A stretch of 64,000 nucleotides of DNA from Cladorhizidae sp. MBARI D1340-BT2 (Eukaryota; Porifera; Demospongiae; Poecilosclerida; Cladorhizidae): assembly GCA_028752905.1 (NCBI GenBank), contig JAQNBH010000011.1, positions 18,073,909 to 18,137,908 on the forward strand. Reading direction: 5' to 3'. The notes beneath the pieces were generated by a model that was given only the letters and a program-made list of their open reading frames with translations, did not search any database and was not told the origin of the DNA. The position numbers and the translations under genes are program-made. Position 1 is the stretch's first letter. Each line of letters opens with the position of its first letter. Positions 10,509-20,250 of this stretch are shown in pieces.

Positions 10509-11055
10509 ATGGCACAATTCAGTGCTAGGTTCATAAATTATGCAACCATCACAGACCCACTGCGGGCACTCACAAAGAAGCACTCTGTTTGGAGATGGGG
10601 AGAGAAGGAAGTTGAAGCCTTCAAGGCTGTGAAGACAGGTTTATCGGAATCAGCAACAAATGCGTACTCCGATGTAACTAAATCAGTTGAAATACAAGTT
10701 GACGCCAGTCCAGTTGGCCTTGCAGCTCTGTTAATTACAGGACCAGAGAGTTGCAAGCCGAGCATTGTCAAGTGTTGAAGCACGTTACAGCCAGACAGAA
10801 AGGGAAGCTCTCGCGGTGGTCTGGGCATGTGAGCACTTCGATCGGTTTGTGAATGGTGCACCACATTTCACTGTCATTACTGACCACAAGCCACTAGAGA
10901 CTATCTGGCAGAAACCTAGACGACCTCTCAGGATAGAGCGTTGGGGCCTACGTCTTCAACCATACAAAATGACAGTCAAGTATCGACCAGGTGCAGACAA
11001 CCCAGCAGACAGACAACCCAGCAGACTACCTATCCTGGCATCCTTCAGAGCATAG
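10509..11055 (+). pseudogene. RT thumb and RNase H of the gypsy element
   Basis: The frame 10509-10778 has the RT connection (FSARFINYATITDPLRALTK) and the first RNase H acidic residue in VEIQVDASPVGLAALL. After a frame change at about 10770 the rest of RNase H follows: YSQTEREALAVVWACEHF with the catalytic Glu, then FTVITDHKPLE with an Asp. A 16-bp duplication of CAGACAACCCAG-type sequence (10994-11009 and 11010-11025) breaks the frame at the end of the domain. Confidence 0.85.
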
Positions 11056-11207
11056 CAGGCCGGAAAGCCAGGAGATGAGCATGGCAGAGTGCTATGTGAA
11101 CTCAATAGCAGAAGCGGCCATCCCACTGGCCATGACAATTGAAGAAGTCCAGCGTGAAACCGCACAGGAGAGCACCCTGCAGGCAGTCATCAACTTGACC
11201 AAGTGGC

Positions 11208-12502
11208 ATGACACTTCACAATATATTGGATCTGACATCTATCAAGGAGGCTCTGCGAGGGTACAGCAGAGTAAAAGACACTTTGACAGTCAATGAGAGT
11301 GGAGACCTAGTAGTGTTGAGAGACTACAGAGTGGTCATTCCCCATACCCTTCAACACCGGGCAGTCGAGTTGGCACACGAAGGACACCAGGGCATCTGCA
11401 AGACCAAGGCTCTACTTCGCTCCAAAGTGTGGTTCCCCGGTATAGATGCGGCTGCAGAGGAAGCTGTGAGACGATGCATTCCCTGTCAAGCTAATACAGC
11501 ACATACATGTAGGATGAATGAGCCATTGTCCATGTCACCACTACCTCGAGGACCCTGGGTGGATATCAGTATGGATTTTTGTGGACCTCTACCCACTGGA
11601 GAGTATCTGCTTGTCATTGTCGATGAGTTTTCACGATATCCGGTGGTGGAAGTTGTCAAGGGCACCTCAGGGGACAAGGTCACTCCTGTTGTCGACAAAA
11701 TATTCAGTCTATTTGGATTCCCTGAGGACATCAAGACAGATAATGGACCACCATTCATGGGGCACAGTTGGAAAAGCTTTATGCACAAGTATGGTGTCCT
11801 TCATCGCCGAGTAACGCCACTATGGCCACAGGCCAATGCAGAGGCAGAAAACTTCAACAAGCCCCTCATGAAATCTCCCAAGGTAGCCAACATCAAGGGC
11901 CTTGCATGGCTCCCCGAGATGCAACGGATGCTCCGTGCATATCGCTGCTCACCGCATGTAACAACTACCTTCACACCATACAGGTTGATGTTCGGAAGGG
12001 AACCTCGCACGAAAGTGCCTGAGTTAAGCAAAGTGCACCCTGACAAGAATCTAGTAAAAGACAAGAGATGCAGTGACTAAGAAGGGGGTGAAGTCATATG
12101 CTGATCGACTAGCAAGAGCCCAACAGAGGACAATCAGGGGAGGGGACGTAGTCTTGGTGCAGCAACGGAAAAAAGGAAAACTATCCACACCATTCAACCC
12201 CCATCCACTGGTCGTTACAAGACGCAAAGGAAAGGCTCTATGATAACAGCACGGGGCAAGGGTGGTTCGCTCGTAACTAGGAATGCAGTAAAGTTTCATC
12301 AATGAACTGGCTGAGGAGCACCCAGTCCAGTCTGAGGAAGAGCCAGCTGAAGAAAAGCCAAGTGAATTCCAAGAAATAGATGGGCCCCCTGAGCCATCGT
12401 CTACAGAGCACGATCCTGTTACGACACCATCACCAGTGATCGAAGGACTTAGAAGATCTACACGCAGGAGCAGGAAGACTCAGCGTTTGCTCGAGGAAAT
12501 GT
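11208..12502 (+). pseudogene. Integrase of the gypsy element
   Basis: The 290-codon frame 11208-12080 contains the zinc-binding region (HEGHQG, then CIPCQ) and all three core acidic residues: Asp in SMDFCGPLP, Asp in IKTDNGPPF and Glu in ANAEAENFN. The C-terminal part continues in another frame (about 12070-12240, ADRLARAQQRTIRGGDVVLV). It ends with a basic tail (RRSTRRSRKTQRLLEEM) and a stop at about 12502, 46 bp before the 3' LTR. The frameshift near 12065 disables it although the catalytic triad is preserved. Confidence 0.88.
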
Positions 12503-12590
12503 AGCCATGCTCAACACTTGACGGGCTAGTCATCCGATACGGGAGGGATGTATAGCTGAGACTATATAAACACAGGAAGCTGTAGTTTAA

Positions 12591-13301
12591 GGCGGGACTA
12601 ATCCATTGATCCAAAAAAAAACATTTTTTTAAAGATATTTATTCATTCTATAGTATTTCAAGTTTAAGAGCATTTGAATGCTTCACTGCAAAGTTATACA
12701 CACTTTTGTCCATGCTATTGACTAGATAAATTCGAAGTTACGAACCTGAAAGGAAGATAGAGAACATAATAATGTACTTTTTTCAAGAGCCGTTATCTCA
12801 AAATGAGTTATTTCAAGTTTGTGTGCACATAACTGGGCCATGCTTTGTCCTATATCAACTTTTAATATATCATTTGAAAGCTCTTTTCATACTCTTTCAT
12901 TTGAATGGAAAGAATCCACTAAAAAAAATGTATGGGGGAGATATTAGCCCTGGAATGTTGCTAATCATGAGCAAAACACTGACCTTTCTTAAAAATCCAT
13001 TTTACAAGTTATGATGTTTTCATCCATTCATAATGCATGTCTGTGTGTTCTCTAAGTGCTGTCAAAAGTGTAAGTGGTTATGTCACACAGGTGTTGAGTA
13101 AAGTGCAATAATGTGAAATCACCTTGGTGTCCACAACTGTCCACAACTCTGACCAGGATGGCGTTAGGTCAAAACTAAATATACCATTGGAAAGCTCTCT
13201 GAATGAGCAGCATTTTGGTACTAATTTCAATATCATAGTATATAGAACAAAAAAGTTATGAACGAATCAAAAAAAAGTCCCAGAAATGGATTAGTCCCGC
13301 C
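12591..13301. mobile_element. 711-bp MITE with TTAA target duplication
   Basis: The insert is bounded by TTAA on both sides (12587-12590 and 13302-13305). It has 17-bp perfect terminal inverted repeats, GGCGGGACTAATCCATT. There is no long coding frame. Internal sequence carries recurring phrases like CATTTGAAAGCTCTTTTCAT and GTTATGAACG, which also appear in older copies elsewhere in the window (about 53040-53110 and 57640-57750). TTAA specificity fits mobilisation by a piggyBac- or Kolobok-type transposase. The terminal bases do not decide between them. Confidence 0.88.
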
Positions 13302-13724
13302 TTAACCACAACTATGAATCTATACACACACACACACACACACATTTAATTGATGTATAGTATCACGTGACTCCTTAACACTTAGCGGACCGTACACGTT
13401 AATTGAAATGTCAACGCGAGATTATTCAATTCGAACGCGCATCTATTCCCAGAGACCGGGCGTTTAACGGTGGGCAATATTTAGTTTTCCTCGTGTTCCA
13501 AGAAGTGGATGCTTGATAGACAACTTCTAGGTGCTACTCCTCTCTATGATTACTTACTGGTACTTCATTACTCAAATCTGAAAAGGTTTTTCAAGTATAT
13601 GAGCTGATAATAATTTAAAAAAGTAAAGCGAAGAACTCTTGTTAACAAGGTGAGTAAGTAACTTTACTTCAGCTAATATAAACCTAGTGGTTTCTTTTAT
13701 GACTGTTAGATCAAGCTAAATAGT

Positions 13725-13980
13725 GTATGAATAGTAAATAGTTTAGCTAGCGCATCTAAATAGTGTAGGAATAGTAGCTAGCGTAGCTAAATAGCTAGCT
13801 AGCCCACCCTTGTAGCTAACGAGCTAGCGCTTCATGTAGCTAGCTAGCTATCGGACCCAAGTAGCTAACCAGCTAGCGCTCCCATATAGCTAGCTGGCTA
13901 AAGCACCCAAGTAGCTAGCAAGCTAGCGCCCCCATATAGCTAGTTAGCAGTTAAATGGCTATCTAGCTTAGCTAAATAGC
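13725..13980. repeat. GCTAGC-rich minisatellite inside the piggyBac-like element
   Basis: Imperfect units of about 45-50 bp alternate GTAGCTAACGAGCTAGCGC-type sequence with short spacers such as CCCATATAGCTAG. A similar GCTAGC-rich array occurs at 63480-64000. Confidence 0.8.
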
Positions 13981-14169
13981 CTTTTCTTTCCTGAAAACAC
14001 TGTGATTTTGTTATATAGTCCTTGCTCACATTCAGTTGTTCACTTATTAATATATTTTACATATAGGATTGCAGCAACATCTGTGATGAAGCAACATCTG
14101 TCATGTAATCATAACCATGAAACTAGGATGAAGGTATACTTATATAGATTCAGTCTTCTGTTTTATTTG

Positions 14170-14880
14170 TCCTCTGTGAGTGGTAGGTGTGGAGTGGAGT
14201 GTGTTAGGCAGGCACCACATCTATACAGGGTGAGGTGTCTGGTGCCATCCTGCCATTGCAGAAAGCACAGTCACACCTCTGACTTCCTCACACTTGGTAA
14301 TGGTGTCCCTTGCCATTCAGCCTGTTTGCCCTTCAGCTGTTCTTGGGCACACTTCAGCTCGGCATGTGCATTGGTCCTGTCAATGGTAAACTTTAGCATG
14401 GTTGGACCAAAGAATAGTTGAAAACAATCTTCTGCACTTTGGCAGGATGGAGGAACATTAGGTCCTGGTTGAAGGATGTATGGGCTACTCTGCAATGTCA
14501 TCTAGAATTTAAAAAGAAATAATAATGGTTTATATGTAAAGTTTGCTTGATATAAAACATTTGTCTGTGTAATACTGTACCTAATAATATTAATTGTTAT
14601 TGTTCTTTTATTCCAGGAATGTCATACCTTCCCCAGCAGTTGTCCACATATATTGGCTAGCATCCACACGGCTGGTTCCACTTCCAACTGATCTTCCTCT
14701 CCTCTGCTGTCCTCTTCCTGCAGCTCTTCCCTTCCTCTGCTGACTTAGTCCTATCACTGTATCTCTCCCCCTATTTCCACTTGCTCCAACATCCATACTT
14801 GCACTCTCATCCTTGGTCTCATAAAAATTGCTACTCATATCTATTTCATCATCCCTACAACTATTTGAGTCTATGTACAA
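14170..14880 (-). pseudogene. piggyBac transposase fragments (N-terminus and C-terminal finger)
   Basis: The minus frame 14880-14608 is an acidic then Arg/Gly-rich N-terminus (RGRSVGSG), as in piggyBac-derived proteins. An intron-like gap follows. Frame 14501-14271 has PNVPPSCQSAEDCFQLFFGP and then IDRTNAHAE, the start of the DDE_Tnp_1_7 domain. Immediately after it come closely spaced cysteines of the C-terminal ring-like finger (CAFCNG, then YRCGAC) near 14170-14270. The Asp-bearing catalytic core that should lie between is deleted, so the element cannot supply its own transposase. Confidence 0.7.
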
Positions 14881-15145
14881 TCACGATGCCATTATCATCA
14901 ATAACCTCTCTAGTAGAGTCTGGGTATCATAACCACAGGCCATTCATAGCTAACAACCACGAACCATAGTAAAAAAATCGTTTGTGGTCAAAATGAAGTG
15001 GCTGTCACGATATCGTGCCGGTGGTCTACAGGTGACAATTACTACTGTCACGAATACGTGACAATGGTCTTATAGATGCGCACTGCGCGTGTCACGAATT
15101 CGTGACAACGGTCCGCTAAGTGTTAAGACCAGTTCTGTAGTGAAT

Positions 15146-15738
15146 GGGGGGAAGATTGTATATTTTTTTTTAATTAAAAAAACAACCTGTGGCTCCGTAG
15201 ATTCTGCAAACTTCATGGTATGGACTTGATATATAGCTCAAAAGATAGGTCTCTCTGTGTGCTCTCTTTTGATACTAAAATATGTTTCTTTCATAGGTAT
15301 AACTATAGGCAAGTTACTAAACCCTAAAGCGGAGGAGGGACCTCAAAAACCTGAATCCCCGCAACCTAAACCACTCCGAGTTGCGTTGTGCAAAAAATTT
15401 GAAAATGGTAAGAGTGGAAGCTCTAGCGCATGCAATCACCATTTTGAATAGGCGTTAAAAATGTATTACCTGGTCATACACGTGGGTGCAAAATTGAAGG
15501 CGTTGGTTTTTGAGGTCCCTCCGCTTTAGGGTCTAGTAACTTGCCTATAGTTATACCTATTAAACATATTTTAGTATCAAAAGAGAGCACACAGAGAGAC
15601 CTATCTTTTGAGCTATATACCATACCATGAAGTTTGCAGAGGTTGTAACCACAGTTTGCAGAGGTTGTAACCACAGTTTGCAGAGGTTGTAACCACAGGT
15701 TTAAAAAAATAAAATATAAAAAATGCAGTCGTCCCCCC
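15146..15738. mobile_element. Foldback element of the GGGGGG-ended family, copy 1
   Basis: It begins GGGGGGAAGATTGTAT and ends in the inverse, ATGCAGTCGTCCCCCC. Long arms are mirror images (for example AGATAGGTCTCTCTGTGTGC at about 15243-15262 and its complement near 15590-15608). The arms are unequal through internal deletion. The right arm has three head-to-tail copies of a 22-bp unit, AGTTTGCAGAGGTTGTAACC plus AC (about 15627-15700). It is the same family as the copy at 22996-23658. Confidence 0.85.
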
Positions 15739-15773
15739 TTTAAAGAGGGATTGATCATTGTCAATATACTACA

Positions 15774-16368
15774 ATATGACTATGACTTGAACACGCATCG
15801 AGCTACAAATGAATCTAGATAATGGGGTGGTGTATCACATACCAGAATTCCACAAAAAAGCTTCATCCCCTTGCCAATGCCAGCAAAAAGATATTTGCTG
15901 GCAGACGAGCACGAAGGTTCACAGTCCCTTTTTCCCCTGCTGCGTTGGTACGCGAAACGTCCTCTAGAGTTCTCAAAAAAGTACTTTACCAATGTCGTTC
16001 AAAGACGGGCGATGTGAACGATAAACTCGTACTGTAATGCCAAAATTGACTGATTGTACCAATGCCAGAAATCCCCCACCCCGAAATTCATTTTACAACC
16101 TGACTACTAATGTGCAGTATAAGGACCCCTTACCTGTTATGTCATTCAGTATTTCAGAATACTATCCATTCATGGTCTATGAACATTTAATCGAATGGGA
16201 GTTGTCCCTATTTATCTATGATAGTATTCAATACTGAAAATCGACACATCAGCCAGCTCGCAGTTGAGAAGAGATTAGCTTAGCTATTTGCCTAATTTGC
16301 GTCGTTGACCTCCAATTAGTGCCCGCCACTGCCCGATTATTCGCTGCCCTGTCGCTGCGTGCCCCTAT
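15774..16368. other. Between retroelements; no supported gene
   Basis: A 70-codon minus frame (15992-15780) and a 66-codon plus frame (16037-16237) are open, but show no motif, splice context or family resemblance that I recognise. From about 16243 the sequence is probably the leader of the gag gene that begins at 16369. Confidence 0.4.
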
Positions 16369-18029
16369 ATGACTGAGGATGTCGAGGCTCTCCTGGCTGC
16401 AGCCCTCATCACCGCATATGCCACCATCCACAGCCCTGCCACCACGAATGCGGCTGCTGCGAAGGCGGAGAAAGTGAAGCGTCCAGCCATCTCTTCTGCG
16501 GGCACAAGCGAAGATTGGTCGTACTTCAAATCTCGATGGGGAGACTATGACCGAGCTACCAAGGTGTCCGGGATGGACAGGGTAATCCAGCTACTAGAAT
16601 GCTGCGATGAGCAGCTACGAAAGGATCTCACCCAAACCGCTGGTGGCACACTTACTGGTAAGACAGAGGAGGAGGTCCTTGCAGTCATAAAGAACCTCGC
16701 TGTCAGGGAGGAGAACACGATGGTGGCCAGGGTGACCCTACACAACGTGTGACAAGACCACGACGAGCCAATACGTGCCTTTGGCGCTCGCCTCCGTGGT
16801 CAGGCTGGAGTGTGTAAGTAAGTTTGTAACCAAATGCACAAACTGTGAGGAAGACTTGAATTACACTGAAGCCATCCTACATGATGTGCTGTGCCGTGGC
16901 CTAACCGACCCTGAGATTCAGCTTGACCTACTGGGCGATAAGAACCAAGACATGACCCTAGAACAAGTCTTCCAGTTCGTTGAGGCCAAGGAAGCCGGAA
17001 AGCACTCAGCTTTACGCCTCCTGGCCTATCAGGGTGCTCATGAACTTGCCAGCAGTTCTTACAGGCACCATACAAACGATGAGCTGAAGGTCCGCCACCA
17101 GAACCTACCCTCTCACCAGAAGTACCCGGGAGTTAAGGACCAGCGTGAGGTATGCTCATACTGTGGCAAGAAGGGACATGGGAAGAGTGCACCAGGATAC
17201 GCAGAAAGGAGTGCCCAGCCTACGGTACGACCTGCAGGCATTGTGGTCGCAACAACCATTCTGAGAGTATGTGTAGGAGCAAGGATGCTGCAAAGGTTGA
17301 GACACCAGCGGCACATAACGAGCGTGAGAGCACAGTCTTTGACTCTCTCTGTGTACTCACCATCCCGGGCCCAATCTGGGGTAGGAGGTCCATAGCCCTC
17401 GACCATCACCTATACAACCAGCTCTCCGACACGTGGGTTAAGCAGCCCTCCATACCCCAGCCATTCATCAAGCTCACCGTGAAGGCATTACGTGAGGACT
17501 ATGAGCATTTCGGCTTCACCTTTACCTCCACACCTAGATCCACCCTCCTCCATGCGATGGCCGACACAGGCTGCCAGAGCTGCCTAACCAAAATCATCAA
17601 CAGACTTGGCCTAAAAAGGAATGATCTCATCCCTGTCACAATGAAGATCTATGCATGCTGCCAACAACAAAGGCATCACCATCTTAGGTGCCACCATCTT
17701 GCGCTTTTCCGGGATAGACAACTTGGGCAACCTGGTAGAGACTCGCCAAATCACATATGTGACCAACAACTCAGATAAACTTTTCCTCAATAGGGAAGCA
17801 TGCATCGCTCTCGGCATGATCACCGAGAAATTCTATAGGAGAGACTGTAAACAGCCATACCAATACAGTTGGCGCTGTCATGAGAGCTGAGCATGGCATA
17901 TACACCCACAGTGACAGTAGCCTCACAACAGATTGACTGCCCAAGACGTAGATCACCACCTCCACCCCCAACAAAGCTACCATTTCCTGCAACAGAAGAG
18001 AATCGCGAGAAACTCCAACAGTATGATTA
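16369..18029 (+). pseudogene. Second retroelement: gag, zinc knuckles and protease, truncated before RT
   Basis: Frame 16369-16752 is an Ala-rich gag start with WSYFKSRWGDYDRATKV and LLECCDEQLRKDL. It breaks at a TGA and continues in a second frame with LVCRGLTDPE-type gag sequence (LHDVLCRGLTDPEIQLDLLG) to about 17050. Knuckles follow: CSYCGKKGHG, and the canonical CRHCGRNNHSESMC near 17235-17280. An aspartic protease motif MADTGCQSCL lies near 17557-17590 and keeps its D-T-G. A pre-RT linker (PFPATEENREKLQQY) ends at about 18024. There a small MITE interrupts, and no RT, RNase H or integrase follows. Several frameshifts make it inactive. No LTR was recognised. Confidence 0.75.
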
Positions 18030-18174
18030 GGCTGGCTACATGTAGCAAGCACCAACACTCCTGAATCTTTACACTAGGATTAGTCTGGTACACATATGGT
18101 AGCAAGCACCCAGAACCCTGAATCCTTCACACTAGGATTAAGGTGGGTGCTTGCTACTCTATGTGTACCCAACC
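18030..18174. mobile_element. 145-bp MITE with imperfect inverted ends
   Basis: The left end GGCTGGCTACATGTAGCAAG pairs with the complement of the right end (GGTTGGGTACACATAGAGTAGC...). Inside, the phrase CACACTAGGATTA (or TACACTAGGATTA) occurs twice as a direct repeat. It sits exactly where the retroelement coding sequence stops. Confidence 0.7.
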
Positions 18175-18297
18175 AGATCATGCCCACCTTGATGAAAAGA
18201 TTTATGGAAAAAATTCCCCTAGCCATTACTTAACCGCATCCTAAATTTGTTACCAAATCTGTTTTTAGTTTAAGCTCTCTAAGAGTTGGCCACATTT

Positions 18298-18385
18298 GCT
18301 ACTCCACATCTGAGTCAGCACGTCGTGCTACTCCACATCTGAGTCAGCACGTCGTGCTACTCCACAGCTGACTCGGCATGCTCAG
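18298..18385. repeat. 29-bp tandem repeat, three copies
   Basis: GCTACTCCACATCTGAGTCA plus GCACGTCGT repeats at 18298, 18327 and 18356. The first two copies are identical and the third is diverged. Confidence 0.95.
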
Positions 18386-18657
18386 TTTATACAAGGCTTG
18401 TATCAGTGAAGTTAGTCGCTGTGTCGGCAGGAAGTTATCGCAACTGCTTGCACATTCACAATCCGGAGTGCCTAGGTAGTCAATGATCACAATTGAGTCC
18501 AGAGCAGCTGACTATGACTAGAGAGAAACAATAAGTTAGTGTGGAATCCTACTGGACCTGGACAGAGGGGTGGGATTTGCCAGAATATTACGGAATGTTT
18601 ACAGTTATGTACCCTAATCCTTAAGAGCGAAGAATTCGGAGGAGACATCAAGTTCCT

Positions 18658-18987
18658 TTTTTTGAATTTTGAATTTTAGTAATATTATACAGTGAGCTGC
18701 TGTTTATTAGAGGAATTGGCCACATTGAGCTACACTCGAGTACATCCACAACAACAACACTTAGAATAAGGAATCCATCCAGGAGGGCTTCCTTTCTCAA
18801 GGATGAAGGGTTCAGAGTGGTTCCTCTTAGGCACGAGTTTGGAGCTTTCCTTGGCAAGCTTGAAGTAATAGCAAGATCGGCCAGCAAGGGACTGTCAAAG
18901 CTGGAAGATGCGATTGTTGGTCATAAAACGGAAACATACGTAATCCTTCCAATATTAACCACTGCTAAATTGGACTGGCATAATTGA
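18658..18987 (+). other. Unrecognised open frame of about 108 codons
   Basis: A plus-strand frame without an obvious start reads from about 18672 to a TGA at 18985-18987. It includes RNPSRRASFLKDEGFRVVPL and a later segment GAFLGKLEVIARSASKGLSK. The composition is protein-like and basic. I cannot assign a family. It ends just before the 52-bp minisatellite. It may be an exon or a remnant of transposon coding sequence. Confidence 0.3.
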
Positions 18988-18996
18988 CACATGTGC

Positions 18997-19211
18997 CTCC
19001 TACTAATACTTGATGTGGTGTGGTGCTGTAGAGATGCTGTTGTGTTGGCTCCTACCAATACTTGATGTGGTATGGTGCTGCAGAGATGCTGTTGTGTTGG
19101 CTCCTACTAATACTTGATGTGGTGTGTTGCTGTAGAGATGCTGTTGTATTGGCTCCTACTAATACTTGATGTAGTGTGGTGCTGTAGAGATGCTGTTGTG
19201 CTGGCTCCTAC
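18997..19211. repeat. 52-bp minisatellite, about four copies
   Basis: CTCCTACTAATACTTGATGT starts units at 18997, 19049, 19101, 19153 and 19205, exactly 52 bp apart. Each unit also contains GTAGAGATGCTGTTGTG. The last unit is cut after a few bases by the LTR at 19212. Confidence 0.96.
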
Positions 19212-19551
19212 TGTCTGAGGGTATCGCTCTGGCTCTACTCCCAAATGGTAACTAATGCTTATATTGCTGCCACCAGAGTTCTTATCAAACAGTGAGTGCC
19301 CCTTATCTTAAACCAGAGAAGTTTAGGTTATGATAAAGACGTGAGACACACAGTCCTATAATTTGACAGAACTCTACTTAGGTCTGGCTGTCTGGCTTAA
19401 ATACCCTGACAGCCAGAACGTACAGGAAACAGGGGATTATAATCACACACAATACACAGTCGAAAGTCAAACATACACATAGCAGGTAGGCTTCCATAAG
19501 CTAATATAAAATAAAGGTGTGAAAGGTGCTAATGAAACGTCTATGAGTACA
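19212..19551 (-). repeat. 3' LTR (340 bp) of the minus-strand LTR element
   Basis: The segment begins TGTCTGAGGG and ends ATGAGTACA on the plus strand, so it has TG...CA ends in either orientation. On the minus strand a purine-rich stretch AAGAGTGGA precedes it (the complement of 19552-19560), as expected of a polypurine tract. A TATTTAAG box candidate lies near 19400. The matching 5' LTR is not in the window because the element is truncated near 23770. Confidence 0.6.
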
Positions 19552-19579
19552 TCCACTCTTAATTTAACTAGCTAATTAG

Positions 19580-20250
19580 TCAAGCCTGCAAAGGCCAGTT
19601 CGAGTTCATGGCCAATGTCGGGTCAGCCCTCGACATCTCCCCGGCCCAAGTTGAAAGTCCTCCTCCAGGTGATGTTACTCCTCCGGTGAAGGTGGTCGCG
19701 GTTCTGGGTTGATGATCGTCTAGGAGAGGGGTCGTCGCTTCTTTTGTCAGTGTCGCCCCAGGTCCTTTACTCTTCTTACTCGGCTCGTCTTCTGGCCAGC
19801 ACTGCCGAGAAAGGCCATCAGCATTTTGATGGTGTTGGCCTGGTCGATACTTAATATCAAAGTTGTATGCCTGGAGTGCTAACGCCCATCTCATCAAGCG
19901 TCCATTCAGGCGACTCGATTCTTGGAGAGCTACTAGAGCTCAATGGTCGGTAACCACAGGAAATCTTTGCCCTAGTAGGTGGATGGCGAAGTGATCCACA
20001 GCTTTCACCACTGCTAGGCACTCCATTTCAGATGCGCTGTAGTTTCTCTCAGAAGCTGTCAATATTTTGGAGAGGTATGCCACGGGGAATTCCTCTCCTT
20101 CACGTTCTACAGATAGGACAGCTCCGAGTCCTAGCATGGAGGCATCTGTGTGAAGCACCCACTTGTCTCCTGGCCTGGGAAGTGTAAGTGTGTGCTCGTC
20201 ACAAAGAACATTGACGAGATGGTTAAATGAATTTGTTTGGCATTTGTTCC
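19580..20250 (-). pseudogene. RNase H and C-terminal tail of the Gmr1-like element
   Basis: Minus-strand coding sequence carries the RNase H acidic residues in VLHTDASMLGLGAVLS, SASEMECLAVVKAVDHF and FPVVTDH. A TGA at about 19938-19940 interrupts the domain. After it comes WALALQAYNFDIKYRPGQHH plus NADGLSRQC, the usual end of gypsy RNase H. A Thr/Pro-rich tail ends near 19580, about 30 bp before the 3' LTR. One stop is enough to inactivate this part. Confidence 0.88.

Larger units (their letters stand above)
13379..15122 (-). mobile_element. Internally deleted piggyBac-like element (1744 bp)
   Basis: TTAA duplications (13375-13378 and 15123-15126) flank an element with 15-bp inverted ends CACTTAGCGGACCGT. 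Its minus strand codes a partial piggyBac-type transposase, and the catalytic core is missing. Near the coding-side end, palindromes of GTCACGAATTCGTGAC type recur (15004-15019, 15047-15062, 15091-15106). Near the other end a GCTAGC-rich minisatellite lies at about 13725-13980. Confidence 0.88.
6305..15773 (+). mobile_element. Ty3/gypsy LTR retrotransposon (mag/K02A2.6-like), with nested insertions
   Basis: Both LTRs begin TGTATAGCT(A/G)AGACTATATA (6305 and 12549) and end ATCATTGTCAATATACTACA (8510 and 15773). A primer-binding-like TTGGCGACGC follows the 5' LTR at 8511. A purine tract GGGAGGGA at 12541-12548 precedes the 3' LTR. After mental removal of inserts each LTR is only about 175 bp. 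The gene order gag, protease, RT, RNase H, integrase is the usual gypsy order. The coding region has many frameshifts, so the copy is inactive. No clear target-site duplication was found: the outer flanks read TGGAT and ATATG. Confidence 0.85.
12549..15773 (+). repeat. 3' LTR of the gypsy element, split by three insertions
   Basis: LTR pieces lie at 12549-12590, 13302-13378, 15123-15145 and about 15739-15773. The inserts between them are a 711-bp MITE, a 1744-bp piggyBac-like element and a 593-bp foldback element. The pieces match the 5' LTR in order and sequence, including the CA microsatellite and the terminal TACTACA. Confidence 0.85.

Noticed and set aside
6300..15778. Target-site duplication for the gypsy element
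   Set aside because: The flanking pentamers TGGAT and ATATG do not match, and shifts by one to three bases do not help. Rearrangement or decay is possible.
18648..18887. Minus-strand 79-codon ORF
   Set aside because: It is an antisense shadow of the plus-strand open frame, which has the more protein-like composition.
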